NCBI GenBank assembly: GCA_001704575.1
Contig: MCAW01000009.1
Location: 1 to 64,000, forward strand
Length of the DNA: 64,000 nt
Reading direction: 5' to 3'
Source of the DNA: Methylophilales bacterium LSUCC0135
GTDB lineage: Bacteria > Pseudomonadota > Gammaproteobacteria > Burkholderiales > Methylophilaceae
The position numbers were made by a program, and so were the translations under genes. Within the stretch, counting starts at the first letter, position 1, and every line of letters begins with the position of its first letter. The notes under the pieces are model-generated. The model worked only from the letters and a program-made list of their open reading frames with translations. It was not told the DNA's origin and did not search any database. Positions 19,527-29,465 of the stretch are shown piece by piece.

Positions 19527-20450
19527 ATGAAATTCACCATTTATCAGAACAGCCGGCAGGGACCGCGCCCGCACAATGAAGACCGACTCGCGTATTCTTA
19601 CAGCAAGGGGGCTCTCCTGATGGTGGTCGCCGATGGCATGGGCGGTCACAGGCACGGCGAGATTGCCGCCGAACTGGCGGTTAAAACCCTGACCGAATCG
19701 TTCCAGAACCTTGCCATTCCGACGCTTGCCAATCCCATCAAGTTTCTCGAAGAACATATCCTGCAAGTGCACGATGCACTGGACAGCATGGCATTGCGCA
19801 ATAATCTTGCCGATGCGCCCGGCACCACAGTCGTCGCTGCCGTATTGCAGAACGACAAGCTCTATACCGCGCATGCCGGTGATTCGCGCCTGTATCATTT
19901 CAGGAACGGGCAAGCCATATTCCGCACCGAAGATCATTCGGTAGTGCAAATGCTCTATCGCAAGGGACAGATCAGGCAGGAAGAGATGGCCGGCCACCCC
20001 GATCTGCATGTCATCTACAACTGCCTCGGCATTGAAAAAATGCCGGATGTGGAACTGACCGGGCCGCATAAACTGACAGATGGCGACATCATCTTTCTTT
20101 GCAGCGACGGCGTCTGGACAACCATGGATGACGCCACAATTGCAGAGTTGCTGTTTTCAGGCAACATACAGGACAGCGTGCCAGAACTGCTGGACAAGGC
20201 CGAATCGCTGTGCGGCAAAAGCGGCGACAACATGAGTGCCGTCGGCTTGCAATGGGGCAGCCGCCAGAGCGGCCGTCCGGCCATCTCGACAGCCACCATG
20301 CCGCTCGGCATGACGACCACCATGATCAACCCGATCGGTCATTTAGCCGAACTGCAGAAGAACGCGCACGCGCAGGATGAGCTTAGCGATGAAGAGATCG
20401 AAAAAAAGATTCTGGAAATCCAGTCCGCCATCCGCAAATCACGCATATGA
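19527..20450 (+). CDS. PP2C family serine/threonine phosphatase
   Basis: Metal-dependent phosphatase of 307 residues. Motifs include PRPHNEDRLAY (about 14-24), VADGMGGHRHG (34-44), YTAHAGDSRLY and FLCSDGVW, with the Asp ligands for two Mn/Mg ions. After the catalytic core (to about 240) comes a linker and an acidic/basic helix (DELSDEEIEKKILEIQ) at the C-terminus that could dock a partner. It presumably reverses the upstream kinase; cotranscription is suggested by the 21-bp gap. Confidence 0.93.
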   Translation: MKFTIYQNSRQGPRPHNEDRLAYSYSKGALLMVVADGMGGHRHGEIAAELAVKTLTESFQNLAIPTLANPIKFLEEHILQVHDALDSMALRNNLADAPGTTVVAAVLQNDKLYTAHAGDSRLYHFRNGQAIFRTEDHSVVQMLYRKGQIRQEEMAGHPDLHVIYNCLGIEKMPDVELTGPHKLTDGDIIFLCSDGVWTTMDDATIAELLFSGNIQDSVPELLDKAESLCGKSGDNMSAVGLQWGSRQSGRPAISTATMPLGMTTTMINPIGHLAELQKNAHAQDELSDEEIEKKILEIQSAIRKSRI

Positions 20451-20492
20451 ATTTGCACCACACGCCAACATAAACGCCGTATTCACATGGCT

Positions 20493-20498
20493 TATAAT
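20493..20498 (+). promoter_or_regulatory. Probable -10 box of the rph-rdgB-hemW operon
   Basis: TATAAT followed by GC, 27 bp before the rph start. No clear -35 hexamer is seen, so only the -10 is called. Confidence 0.45.
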
Positions 20499-20524
20499 GC
20501 AGGCTTACTCCAACAGGAATTCCC

Positions 20525-21253
20525 ATGTCCAATACGCAACGCCCCAGCCAGCGCGCCAACCATCAGTTGCGCGAAGTTGAAATCATCCGCCGTTACACCA
20601 AGCATGCCGAAGGTTCGGTGCTGGTGAAATTCGGCGACACGCACGTACTCTGCACCGCCAGCGTCGAAGAAAAGGTACCGGGCTTTCTGCGCGGCAAAAA
20701 CCAGGGCTGGGTCACGGCTGAATACGGCATGCTGCCACGCTCAACCGGCAGCCGCATGGAACGCGAGGCGGCGCGCGGCAAGCAGTCCGGACGCACGCAG
20801 GAAATCCAGCGTCTAATCGGCCGCAGTCTGCGCGCCATTATCGACCTGGAAAAACTCGGCGAACGCAGCATCCAGATCGACTGCGACGTCATCCAGGCCG
20901 ACGGCGGCACTCGCACCGCCGCCATTACCGGCGCTTATGTCGCCCTGCATGATGCCGTCACTTATCTGCTCGAAAAACAGATCATCAGCGAATCACCGTT
21001 ACGCGATGCAGTTGCTGCGATTTCGGTCGGCATCTACAAGGGTGAGGCAGTGCTGGACCTCGACTATCTGGAGGACTCCGGCTGCGAAACCGACATGAAC
21101 GTAGTGATGACCGGCAGCGGCGGCTTTGTCGAGATTCAGGGTACGGCCGAAGGCGAACCGTTCTGCCGCGATGCGATGAACGCGATGCTCGATCTGGCCG
21201 CTGCCGGCATTACCGATCTTCTGCAAAAACAAAAGGCGGCGCTCGGTGTTTGA
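20525..21253 (+). CDS. rph: Ribonuclease PH
   Basis: Phosphorolytic 3'-5' exoribonuclease trimming tRNA precursors. The 242-residue protein keeps the substrate-binding Arg cluster ([27 protein letters not shown], seen as RMEREA and RTQEIQ) and the [14 protein letters not shown] motif. It starts the operon rph-rdgB-small ORF-hemW, in which each gene overlaps the next. Confidence 0.97.
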   Translation: MSNTQRPSQRANHQLREVEIIRRYTKHAEGSVLVKFGDTHVLCTASVEEKVPGFLRGKNQGWVTAEYGMLPRSTGSRMEREAARGKQSGRTQEIQRLIGRSLRAIIDLEKLGERSIQIDCDVIQADGGTRTAAITGAYVALHDAVTYLLEKQIISESPLRDAVAAISVGIYKGEAVLDLDYLEDSGCETDMNVVMTGSGGFVEIQGTAEGEPFCRDAMNAMLDLAAAGITDLLQKQKAALGV

Positions 21254-21842
21254 CCGCATCGTCATCGCCAGCAGCAACGCCGGCAAGCTGCGTGAAATCC
21301 GCCAGCTGCTGACGCCGCTCAATATCGAGGCACTGCCGCAATCCGACTTCGACGTGCCCGAAGCTGATGAACCCTATTTCACCTTCATCGAGAACGCACT
21401 GGCAAAAGCCCGTCACGCCAGTCTGCACAGCGGCCTGCCGGCACTGGCGGATGATTCCGGCATTTGCGTCGACGCCCTGCATGGCGCACCCGGTGTCTAC
21501 TCCGCGCGCTTCGGCGGCGAACCGAAATCGGATGCGCGCAACAACGAAAAACTGCTTGAGGCACTGGCCTGCAAACTCGACCGTCGCGCCCATTACTACT
21601 GCGTCATGGTGCTGGCACGCAACCCGGAAGACCCGCAACCGCTGATCGCGCAAGGCGTCTGGCAAGGCGAGATACTGGAAACACCTCGTGGCAACGGCGG
21701 TTTCGGCTACGACCCGCTCTTTCTCGATCTGAAAACCGGCCTGACCGGCGCCGAACTGCCCGCGGAAATCAAGAACCGCATCAGTCACCGCGGTCACGCC
21801 ATGCGCGAAATGCTGCAACTGATCGAAAGGCTACAACCATGA
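21246..21842 (+). CDS. rdgB: dITP/XTP pyrophosphatase (RdgB/HAM1)
   Basis: Removes non-canonical purine triphosphates (dITP, XTP) from the nucleotide pool. The 198-residue product has [10 protein letters not shown] at the start, [10 protein letters not shown] (about 68-77), GFGYDPLF and [10 protein letters not shown]. Translation starts at GTG 21246, overlapping rph by 8 bp. Its stop overlaps the start of the next small gene. Confidence 0.96.
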   Translation: MFDRIVIASSNAGKLREIRQLLTPLNIEALPQSDFDVPEADEPYFTFIENALAKARHASLHSGLPALADDSGICVDALHGAPGVYSARFGGEPKSDARNNEKLLEALACKLDRRAHYYCVMVLARNPEDPQPLIAQGVWQGEILETPRGNGGFGYDPLFLDLKTGLTGAELPAEIKNRISHRGHAMREMLQLIERLQP

Positions 21843-22060
21843 CAGCGGGCAAACCCTGGCCAATCTGGCAACGCGATGACGGCTCGGTCGTCGCCTGCAC
21901 GGAAAAGGTCAAGGTCATGAAAGAAAATTTCGACGAAATCCGGCAGATTGCCCAGGACGCGCTTGAAGACGGCCTCCTGATGGAGGTGTCGGAAAGCCAG
22001 ATACGTGCCGCCCTGCACCGTCTGGTAGACGATCTGCGCAATCCCTACCGTTCTGCATGA
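21839..22060 (+). CDS. Small conserved-looking protein of unknown function (73 aa)
   Basis: No family is recognised with certainty. It is supported as a real gene by its 4-bp ATGA overlaps with both rdgB upstream and hemW downstream, and by codon use like its neighbours. The 73-residue product begins with KPWPIWQRDDGSVVACTEK and continues as an amphipathic acidic helix (DEIRQIAQDALEDGLLMEVSE). No signal peptide or membrane segment is seen. Its position suggests a link with heme or nucleotide metabolism, but this is inference. Confidence 0.75.
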   Translation: MTAGKPWPIWQRDDGSVVACTEKVKVMKENFDEIRQIAQDALEDGLLMEVSESQIRAALHRLVDDLRNPYRSA

Positions 22061-23259
22061 TACCCATCATTCCTGTCAATGCGGCAAATGCCGCAGCCGG
22101 ACCGGCAAGAGGCGCAGGCCTCGCCGCGTCTCCGCCACTCGCGCTTTATATTCACATTCCCTGGTGCGTGCGCAAATGTCCTTATTGCGATTTCAATTCG
22201 CATGAAGCGCGGCAGGAGATACCCGAGCAAAGTTACGTCGATGCACTGATCGCCGATCTGGAGCAATCGGTGCCCAAAATCTGGGGCCGCAAAATTCGCA
22301 GCGTGTTCTTCGGCGGCGGCACGCCCAGCCTGTTTTCGCCGGAAGCGATCGACCGCATCCTGAGCCAGGTACGCATGCTGACGCCGCTCGAATACGAAGC
22401 CGAAATCACGCTAGAGGCCAACCCCGGCACGGTCGATGCCGGGCACTTCAGGGGTTACCGCGATGCCGGCATCAACCGGCTGTCGCTCGGCATTCAGAGT
22501 TTCGACAGCCGCTATCTGGCCGCACTGGGCCGCATCCACGATGAAAAACAGGCCATTGCCGCAGCCGAGCTGGCGCTCGACGTCTTTGAAAGCGTCAATC
22601 TCGATGTCATGTATGCACTGCCGCAACAAACCCTGCAGGATGCGCTCTCCGATGCCAGACGCGCAGTTGCCCTCGCTCCGTCGCATCTCTCCTTTTATCA
22701 CCTGACGCTGGAACCCAATACGCCCTTTTACCGCACACCGCCTAGCCTGCCAGACGACCACACCAGCGCGGCAATGCAGGCGGAAATCGAAAATCTGCTG
22801 GCCGGCCATGGCTATGAGCATTACGAAACCTCGGCGTTTGCGCAAAAGGGCAAACGCGCGCGGCACAATCTCAACTACTGGACTTTCGGCGATTATCTTG
22901 GAATCGGCGCCGGCGCCCACAGCAAACTCAGCTATCACGACCGTATCACGCGGGAAAGCCGCCACAAGCATCCCAACCGCTATCTGGAAAATGCGATGCG
23001 CGGCGAGGCCGCCGATCAGGTGCGGGACATCAGCCGCGAGGAACTGGGATTTGAATTCATGATGAACGCCCTGCGGCTGACCGAGGGGTTCGATACCGAG
23101 CTGTTCCAGCTGAGGACCGGCATGCCGCTCAGCACGGTGGAGCCGGCACTGAAGACAGCAAAAGAAAAAGGCCTGATCGAGGCTGGAAACAACCTGATCA
23201 GACCTACCCTACTGGGGCAACGCTTTTTGAACGAATTGCTGCAGATTTTTCTGGATTAG
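22057..23259 (+). CDS. hemW: Radical SAM heme chaperone HemW
   Basis: HemW proteins bind heme and a 4Fe-4S cluster and deliver heme; they were formerly called HemN-like. The 400-residue protein has the radical SAM motif with Cys37, Cys41, Cys44 (WCVRKCPYC), then SVFFGGGTPSL and a C-terminal HemN domain. It lacks the long N-terminus of true HemN. The start overlaps the preceding small ORF. The TAG stop is the first codon of a repeated 19-bp motif (23257-23275). Confidence 0.94.
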   Translation: MIPIIPVNAANAAAGPARGAGLAASPPLALYIHIPWCVRKCPYCDFNSHEARQEIPEQSYVDALIADLEQSVPKIWGRKIRSVFFGGGTPSLFSPEAIDRILSQVRMLTPLEYEAEITLEANPGTVDAGHFRGYRDAGINRLSLGIQSFDSRYLAALGRIHDEKQAIAAAELALDVFESVNLDVMYALPQQTLQDALSDARRAVALAPSHLSFYHLTLEPNTPFYRTPPSLPDDHTSAAMQAEIENLLAGHGYEHYETSAFAQKGKRARHNLNYWTFGDYLGIGAGAHSKLSYHDRITRESRHKHPNRYLENAMRGEAADQVRDISREELGFEFMMNALRLTEGFDTELFQLRTGMPLSTVEPALKTAKEKGLIEAGNNLIRPTLLGQRFLNELLQIFLD

Positions 23260-23275
23260 CCCGGATATTTCAACC
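23257..23275 (+). repeat. Solitary copy of the MITE-like terminal motif
   Basis: TAGCCCGGATATTTCAACC matches both ends of the element at 46608-46853 with one to three differences. Its first three bases are the hemW stop codon, and it fills the 10-bp gap to the convergent argH, overlapping the argH stop. Confidence 0.65.
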
Positions 23276-24676
23276 CGCCAGAGCCTTTCTGGCGCGGGCA
23301 ACAGCAGCCCTGACCTGGGCGGGGGCAGTACCGCCGATATGATCGCGGCTCGCCAAGGAGCCTTCAAGAGTGAGGACGGCATAGACATCGTCGCTGATAT
23401 GCAGGCTGAATTCCTGCAGCTCGGCCAGATTGAGCTCGGCCAGATCGCAGCCCTTGTCGACGGCATGACGCACCGCCCGCGCTACCACTTCATGCGCATC
23501 CCTGAACGGCACGCCCTTTTTCACCAGATAATCGGCCAGATCGGTCGCCGTGGCAAAGCCCTCAGTCGCGGCAGCACGCATGGCGTCCTTGTCGACCTTG
23601 ATGCCGCGCATCATGTCGGCATAGATTTCCAGCGTCACCAGCAGGGTATCGGCCGTATCAAACAAGGGTTCCTTGTCTTCCTGATTGTCCTTGTTGTAAG
23701 CCAGCGGCTGTGACTTCATCAGCGTCAGCAACGCCATCAGATGACCATTGACGCGGCCAGTCTTGCCGCGCACCAGTTCAGGTACGTCCGGGTTTTTTTT
23801 CTGCGGCATGATGGAGGAGCCGGTGCAGAAACGGTCGGCGATATCGACGAAACCGAAACGCGGACTGGACCAGAGGATAAGCTCTTCCGACAGGCGCGAA
23901 AGATGGGTCATCACCAGCGCAGCGGCGGCGGTGAATTCGATGGCGAAGTCGCGATCGGAAACCGCATCCAGCGAGTTCTCGCAGACGCCGTCGAAACCGA
24001 GCGCGTCGGCTACCATCTGACGATCGATCGGATAGCTGGTACCGGCCAGCGCGGCAGCACCGAGCGGTAACCGGTTGATACGCTTGCGCGCATCGGTGAA
24101 ACGGGCGGCGTCGCGCTGCAGCATTTCGAAGTAAGCCAGCAGGTGATGGCCGAAAGTCACCGGTTGCGCCACCTGCAAATGGGTGAAGCCAGGCATCGCG
24201 GTATCGACATGCACTTCCGCCAGATCGACAATGGCGCCCTGCAACTGGCGGATCTTTGCCACCACCTCATCTGCCGTGGCTCGCAGCCACAGGCGCACGT
24301 CGGTCGCCACCTGATCGTTGCGCGAACGGCCGGTGTGCAAACGCTTTCCGGCATCGCCGATCTTGTCGGTCAGGCGCTTTTCAATGTTGAGGTGAACATC
24401 TTCCAGATCAAGCGACCAGACAAACTTGCCGTCACGAATCTCCTGCAGTATTTCCTTCAGGCCTTTTTCGATCGCTTCAACATCATCGCTACCGATAATT
24501 CCACGGGCACCCAGCATGCGGGCATGCGCCAGCGAACCCTGAATGTCGAATTCGGCCAGCCGCTGGTCGAAATCGACCGAGGCGGTATAACGCTTGACGA
24601 GCTCGGCCACCGGCTCGTTGAAGCGGCCGGACCAGGTTCCGGATTGCGGTTTGTTAATTTCGGAATTATCTTGCAT
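23270..24676 (-). CDS. argH: Argininosuccinate lyase
   Basis: Last step of arginine synthesis: argininosuccinate to arginine and fumarate. The 468-residue protein carries the fumarase/ASL superfamily signature [12 protein letters not shown] and the HTGRSRNDQ substrate-binding segment; TSYPIDR is also present. Convergent with hemW and divergent from the sensor kinase at 24708. Confidence 0.97.
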   Translation of the reverse strand: MQDNSEINKPQSGTWSGRFNEPVAELVKRYTASVDFDQRLAEFDIQGSLAHARMLGARGIIGSDDVEAIEKGLKEILQEIRDGKFVWSLDLEDVHLNIEKRLTDKIGDAGKRLHTGRSRNDQVATDVRLWLRATADEVVAKIRQLQGAIVDLAEVHVDTAMPGFTHLQVAQPVTFGHHLLAYFEMLQRDAARFTDARKRINRLPLGAAALAGTSYPIDRQMVADALGFDGVCENSLDAVSDRDFAIEFTAAAALVMTHLSRLSEELILWSSPRFGFVDIADRFCTGSSIMPQKKNPDVPELVRGKTGRVNGHLMALLTLMKSQPLAYNKDNQEDKEPLFDTADTLLVTLEIYADMMRGIKVDKDAMRAAATEGFATATDLADYLVKKGVPFRDAHEVVARAVRHAVDKGCDLAELNLAELQEFSLHISDDVYAVLTLEGSLASRDHIGGTAPAQVRAAVARARKALAG

Positions 24677-24707
24677 GATAAAAAATGATTAAGAATAATG
24701 GACTTAT

Positions 24708-25751
24708 ATGACAAGTATAAAGCAAAACCCAAGCTTTGCCGTCAGTGTCTTTCGTCAGCCCGGCCAGCGTTTGCCTGATCTGCGCAATCTTGGTGTCTGT
24801 TTGCGTATTCTGCTCGCTGTCAATCTCATGGCCTTGATCGCAGCCCTGCTGATGGCCCCGGAGCCCGGCCAGATTGCGCAAAAAATGCTGGAAATTTCAG
24901 TGACTCTGCAACCGGCTCTGTTGCTCAGTCTACTGTTTTTTTATCTGCTTTATCCCTGGCTGCGCAAATTGCATTACTTCGCTGGCGCCGTCATGGTGAT
25001 TGCCATCACATTGGGCAACACCTGGGTTGTTCAGCAAACCTGTATCCATCTTTTCGGTGCCGGAGCAGTATCACCGCTGCTGCGTTTATGGCTGATTGCC
25101 GCCATCATCAGCCTGCTTACGCTGGCCTACTTCAACCTGCGCGAACGGGCTCTCTCACCCGCCATCAACGAAGCGCGCATGCAGGCCCTGCAGGCGAGAA
25201 TCCGCCCGCACTTCCTGTTCAACTGCATCAACGCCGTACTATCCATCGTGCGCAGTGACCCGCGCCGGGCCGAAACCGCGCTGGAAGACATGGCCGATCT
25301 GTTTCGCGTGCTGATGGCCGACAACCGCGAGCTGGTGCCGCTGGCTCAAGAGCTGGCCTTGTGCCGGCAATATCTCGCGCTGGAAAAACTGCGGCTGGAG
25401 GAACGCCTGCAAATAGACTGGCAGATCGAACAGGTGCCGCCGGATGCGCTGATGCCGCCGCTGATTTTGCAACCTCTGCTGGAGAACGCCGTTTGCCATG
25501 GCATTGAACTCATGCCGGAGGGCGGCATCATTACCATTCAAATCCAGTCCGGCAAACGAGAAATTCGCATTCGGCTGAACAACCCTTGCCCGATCCATAA
25601 TCGCCATCACGGTAACAAAATGGCGCTGAATAATATCCGCGAACGGCTTATGCTGTATTTTGATGCCGAAGCCAGCTTGAATATCACCGCCAATAATGGC
25701 TGGTATGCGGTGGAAATCATCCTGCCCTATCGTCGCGACGGGGCGCACTGA
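24708..25751 (+). CDS. LytS/AlgZ-type sensor histidine kinase
   Basis: Membrane sensor with about four N-terminal hydrophobic helices (residues 30-145) and a His_kinase domain of the LytS/YehU type. The phospho-acceptor is His168 in RIRPHFLFNCIN. The ATPase domain has the N-box LLENAVCHGIE near 270. It lies 8 bp before the LytTR regulator and upstream of hemC, the place occupied by algZ-algR in many betaproteobacteria and pseudomonads. The signal is unknown. Confidence 0.9.
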   Translation: MTSIKQNPSFAVSVFRQPGQRLPDLRNLGVCLRILLAVNLMALIAALLMAPEPGQIAQKMLEISVTLQPALLLSLLFFYLLYPWLRKLHYFAGAVMVIAITLGNTWVVQQTCIHLFGAGAVSPLLRLWLIAAIISLLTLAYFNLRERALSPAINEARMQALQARIRPHFLFNCINAVLSIVRSDPRRAETALEDMADLFRVLMADNRELVPLAQELALCRQYLALEKLRLEERLQIDWQIEQVPPDALMPPLILQPLLENAVCHGIELMPEGGIITIQIQSGKREIRIRLNNPCPIHNRHHGNKMALNNIRERLMLYFDAEASLNITANNGWYAVEIILPYRRDGAH

Positions 25752-25759
25752 GCACTTAA

Positions 25760-26506
25760 ATGATGCACGACATCACCGTTATTGTTGCAGATGATGAAAC
25801 GCCGGCAAGAAATCGCTTGCGTGATTTACTCAATCAGATCACAGCAGTAAAGCTCCTTGGTGAAGCCAGAAACGGTCTGGAATTACTCGCCATGGCAACA
25901 GAAAAATCTCCAGCACTGGTGCTGATCGACATCCGCATGCCACAGATGGATGGCATCGAAGCTGCATGCCATTTGCAAAAGCTGACCTCGCCTCCTGCCA
26001 TCATATTTACCACCGCTTTTGACAGTTATGCAGTCAAAGCTTTTGAGATGAACGCTCTGGATTACCTGCTGAAACCCATCCGTCTCGAACGCCTGCAGGT
26101 CGCATTGAACAAGGTCTCCAGGCTGAACCGCAGCCAGTTGGAGGCGCTCGGCCCGCTACAAGGCGCCCGCTCGCACTTCAGCGTCGTCGAGCGCGGCCGC
26201 TTGCAGCTGGTGCCGGTTGCCGAGGTCATCTACCTGCGCGCTGAACAGAAGTATCTGACGCTGCGCACCAAAGAACGCGAATACCTGATCGAGGATTCGC
26301 TGACTGCCATCGAGCAGGAATTCGGCGGCCATTTCCTGCGCCTGCACCGCAACTGTCTGGTGGCGCAGGATTTCATTGCCGGTTATGAACGGTGTCGCGA
26401 TCACGAGGGCGACCATCACTATGTCGCACTTTTACGCGAAGTACCCGAAACCATTGCAGTCAGCCGCCGCCAGCAACACCTGCTGAAAGAACGTCTGCAC
26501 GGATGA
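25760..26506 (+). CDS. LytTR-type response regulator (AlgR-like)
   Basis: The 248-residue regulator has a receiver domain with Asp-Asp (11-12) and phospho-acceptor Asp57 (LVLIDIRMPQMDG), and a C-terminal LytTR DNA-binding domain (about 140-245, with YLRAEQKYLTLRT and FLRLHRNCLV). It pairs with the adjacent kinase. Its targets cannot be read from this sequence; AlgR homologues control exopolysaccharide and motility genes. The start may be ATG 25760 or 25763. Confidence 0.92.
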   Translation: MMHDITVIVADDETPARNRLRDLLNQITAVKLLGEARNGLELLAMATEKSPALVLIDIRMPQMDGIEAACHLQKLTSPPAIIFTTAFDSYAVKAFEMNALDYLLKPIRLERLQVALNKVSRLNRSQLEALGPLQGARSHFSVVERGRLQLVPVAEVIYLRAEQKYLTLRTKEREYLIEDSLTAIEQEFGGHFLRLHRNCLVAQDFIAGYERCRDHEGDHHYVALLREVPETIAVSRRQQHLLKERLHG

Positions 26507-26570
26507 AACCGGCCGTCATCACGCCCTGTGCTAAAATTCGTTGACGTATTTCCGCTGATTGTCTACCTTT

Positions 26571-27518
26571 ATGACCACCGCCATCAATATCCCGAAAAAA
26601 CTCGTCATCGCCTCGCGTGAGAGCGCGCTTGCCATGTGGCAGGCCCGCCATATTCAAAGCATTTTGCAGGCACTCTATCCGCAAACACAGGTCGAGATAC
26701 TCGGCATGACCACCACCGGCGACCAGATTCTCGACTCCCCATTGGCAAGAATCGGTGGCAAGGGATTGTTCGTCAAGGAGCTGGAGCAGGCGCTGGCCGA
26801 CGGCCGCGCCGATCTTGCGGTGCATTCGATGAAAGACGTCCCCATGCACCTGCCCGACGGTTTCATCATGGCCGCCACCGGCGAACGCGAAGACCCGCGC
26901 GACGCTTTTGTCTCCAATCAGTTCGCCAATCTGGCAGCACTGCCTGCGGGCAGCGTGGTCGGCACCTCCAGCCTGCGCCGCCAGAGTCAGCTGCAGGCGC
27001 GTTTTCCACATCTCAAAATCGAATCGCTGCGCGGCAATCTGCAGACCCGTCTGCGCAAGCTGGACGAAGGCCAGTATGCGGCCATCATTCTGGCAGCTGC
27101 CGGCCTGAAACGGCTGGGGCTGGAGGCACGCATCGCCGATCTGATCGACCCGGAGGACAGCATCCCTGCCGTCGGTCAGGGCGCGCTCGGCATCGAGATC
27201 AGCGCCGCACGCACCGACTTGCTGCCGCTACTGGCTCCGCTCAACCATGCCGATACGGCTTGCTGTGTCGAAGCCGAGCGCGGCATGAGCCGTGCACTGG
27301 CAGGCAGCTGCACCGTTCCGCTCGGCGCCTATGCCGAAAAACAGGGCGACCGGATTCATATCCGCGGGTTCGTCGCCAGCGTCGATGGGCGTGAAATGCT
27401 GCGCGAGAGCCTGACCGGCAGTCCGCACAATGCTGAACAGCTCGGCCAGCAACTGGCTCAGAAACTGGTCGAACGCGGCGCCGCCAAAATACTGGCAGCA
27501 CTGGCCGGTCAACACTAA
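26571..27518 (+). CDS. hemC: Porphobilinogen deaminase
   Basis: Joins four porphobilinogens to hydroxymethylbilane in tetrapyrrole synthesis. The 315-residue product has the dipyrromethane-cofactor Cys247 ([12 protein letters not shown]), VHSMKDVPM and [13 protein letters not shown] at 26571 is chosen; an upstream TTG at 26559 adds four residues. First gene of hemC-hemD-hemX-hemY. Confidence 0.97.
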   Translation: MTTAINIPKKLVIASRESALAMWQARHIQSILQALYPQTQVEILGMTTTGDQILDSPLARIGGKGLFVKELEQALADGRADLAVHSMKDVPMHLPDGFIMAATGEREDPRDAFVSNQFANLAALPAGSVVGTSSLRRQSQLQARFPHLKIESLRGNLQTRLRKLDEGQYAAIILAAAGLKRLGLEARIADLIDPEDSIPAVGQGALGIEISAARTDLLPLLAPLNHADTACCVEAERGMSRALAGSCTVPLGAYAEKQGDRIHIRGFVASVDGREMLRESLTGSPHNAEQLGQQLAQKLVERGAAKILAALAGQH

Positions 27519-27520
27519 AA

Positions 27521-28306
27521 ATGACAACCCGGGGACTGGACGGCAAACACGTCGTCATCACCCGCCCGGCAGGGCAGGCAGAACGGCTCAAAACCCTGAT
27601 TGAAGCGGAAGGCGGCAGCGTCACCCTGTTTCCGCTGATTGCAATCAGCGCGCTCGACGACTACAGCAGTTTCGACCGGACCATCCTGGCGCTGCCCGCT
27701 TGCGATTGGGTGATTTTCATCAGCTCCAACGCAGTCCAGCAGGGCATGCCCAGAATCATGCGGGCGCTTGGCGGCCTGCCGCCGCATCTGCGCTTTGCTG
27801 CCATCGGCCCGGCCACTGCTGGCGAGTTGGCCGCTTTCGGCGTGACTGATGTGCTGACTCCGCAACATCGTTTCGACAGTGAATCCATGCTGGCATTGCC
27901 GCAGATGCAAGATGTACGTGGCAAGAAATGCATGATCGTGCGCGGTACCGGCGGCAGGGAACTGCTGGCCGAGACTTTGCGGTCGCGTGGCGCCGACGTA
28001 ACATTTGCCGAGTGCTATCAACGTGTTAATCCGCAAACGGATGCGGGCGTTTTAATGACACTGTGGCAGAATAGGCATCTGAATGCGCTCGTCGTGACCA
28101 GCTCGGAGGCTATGCGCCACTTGCTGCTTCTGGCAGACGGCGCCCACGGCACTGACGCCTGGCTGCACGGCACGGCAATTTGCGTCAATCATGCGCGCAT
28201 CGCCGAAGAAGCCGGTGACAACAGCCTGCATATCAGCGTGGCCGACGCCCCAGGCGATGAAGCGATGCTGCAGTGCTTGATCAGAACCTTGAACAACCCG
28301 ACATGA
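27521..28306 (+). CDS. hemD: Uroporphyrinogen-III synthase
   Basis: Cyclises hydroxymethylbilane with inversion of ring D. The family is poorly conserved; the 261-residue length, the start HVVITRPAGQAERLKTLI, the FISSNAVQQGM segment and the position directly after hemC support the call. It starts 2 bp after the hemC stop and overlaps hemX by 4 bp. Confidence 0.93.
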   Translation: MTTRGLDGKHVVITRPAGQAERLKTLIEAEGGSVTLFPLIAISALDDYSSFDRTILALPACDWVIFISSNAVQQGMPRIMRALGGLPPHLRFAAIGPATAGELAAFGVTDVLTPQHRFDSESMLALPQMQDVRGKKCMIVRGTGGRELLAETLRSRGADVTFAECYQRVNPQTDAGVLMTLWQNRHLNALVVTSSEAMRHLLLLADGAHGTDAWLHGTAICVNHARIAEEAGDNSLHISVADAPGDEAMLQCLIRTLNNPT

Positions 28307-29457
28307 GCAACGAAAAAACATTGGCAGAAGAACCGGCGAATCAAAAGCCGGAATTGATTGAAACCGCTAACGACCAGCCCGCTGTAACAGAGGCTGCCGA
28401 AAACAGCGGAGGCGATCATGTGCGCAACACCAACCGGCCGTACAGCGGCGTCGGCACCAGCGCGCTGATTCTGGCGATAATTGCGCTGGTGGCACTCTCC
28501 TGGCACTGGTTGAATACCCGCTATCGCTTCACCCAGCTTGAGCAGACGCTGACCATGCGCCTTGAGCAATATAACCTGAACAACCAGCAATCGCTGACCG
28601 TATCGAAACTGGCCGACGAGCGCAGCATCGAGGCAAGCGCACGTATTGCCATGCTCGAACAGAAACTCGCCGAATCGCGCAATCAGCAGGAAGCGCTGCA
28701 AACACTGTATTACGAGCTCGCCAACACCAGGGAAGAACGCCTGATCGCCGAGGTCGAACAACTGATGACCATTGCCAACCAGCAACTGCAACTGGCCGGC
28801 AACATCAAACCGGCTTTGCTGGCGCTGCAAACTGCTGACGCCCGACTGCAACAGATCGATACGCCGCAGGTCATCCAGCTGCGCAAGGCCTTGGCGCAGG
28901 ATATCCAGCGACTGCAAAAGCTGCCATTTGTCGACGTGGTCGGCATCAGCGTCAAACTCGACAATCTGGCCGATAGCGTCAAGGATCTGCCACTGGTCAG
29001 CGACCGTCATCCGCAGCCCGAATCACAACAGGCGCCGGACTGGCAAGCAAACTCCTGGCAAAAACTGGCCTACGAAATCTGGCAAGACATCAGAAATGTC
29101 GTACGCATGGAGCGTATCGACCGGCCAGAGCAACCGCTGTTATCACCGGAACAGAATTATTTTCTGCGCGAGAACATCAAACTACGTCTGCTGAGCGCAC
29201 GTATTGCGCTGCTCCAGCATGATGAATCCACCTACCGTGCAGACCTGCGCGCTGCGGAAAAATGGCTGCAGGACCATTTCGACATGCGCGAGTATTCAAG
29301 CAGGGTCATGCTCTCCACCCTGCGCCAGCTTTCGGCCAGCGATATCGTTATCGAAGTTCCCGACATCAACGAAACACTGACACAAGTGAGCAAGTACAAA
29401 CTTACGCTGGAGCGCAGCAAGCCGGCGGACAAATCCACTCCGGCCAGGGATCGATAG
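28303..29457 (+). CDS. hemX: HemX-like membrane protein (uroporphyrinogen-III C-methyltransferase family by name only)
   Basis: The 384-residue protein has an acidic, disordered N-terminus (about 1-45), one transmembrane helix (about 48-70), a coiled coil (about 75-150, LEQTLTMRLEQYNLNNQ to LAESRNQQEALQTLYYEL) and a helical periplasmic domain. It has no methyltransferase motifs despite the old family name. Its role beside HemY is thought to be structural. It overlaps hemD by 4 bp. Confidence 0.9.
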   Translation: MSNEKTLAEEPANQKPELIETANDQPAVTEAAENSGGDHVRNTNRPYSGVGTSALILAIIALVALSWHWLNTRYRFTQLEQTLTMRLEQYNLNNQQSLTVSKLADERSIEASARIAMLEQKLAESRNQQEALQTLYYELANTREERLIAEVEQLMTIANQQLQLAGNIKPALLALQTADARLQQIDTPQVIQLRKALAQDIQRLQKLPFVDVVGISVKLDNLADSVKDLPLVSDRHPQPESQQAPDWQANSWQKLAYEIWQDIRNVVRMERIDRPEQPLLSPEQNYFLRENIKLRLLSARIALLQHDESTYRADLRAAEKWLQDHFDMREYSSRVMLSTLRQLSASDIVIEVPDINETLTQVSKYKLTLERSKPADKSTPARDR

Positions 29458-29465
29458 GACTGCAC

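Noticed and set aside
25760-26506. A dedicated regulator of heme synthesis
   Set aside because: It lies just before hemC, but the AlgZ/AlgR pair is found there in many bacteria without known control of hem genes; no evidence in the sequence supports it.
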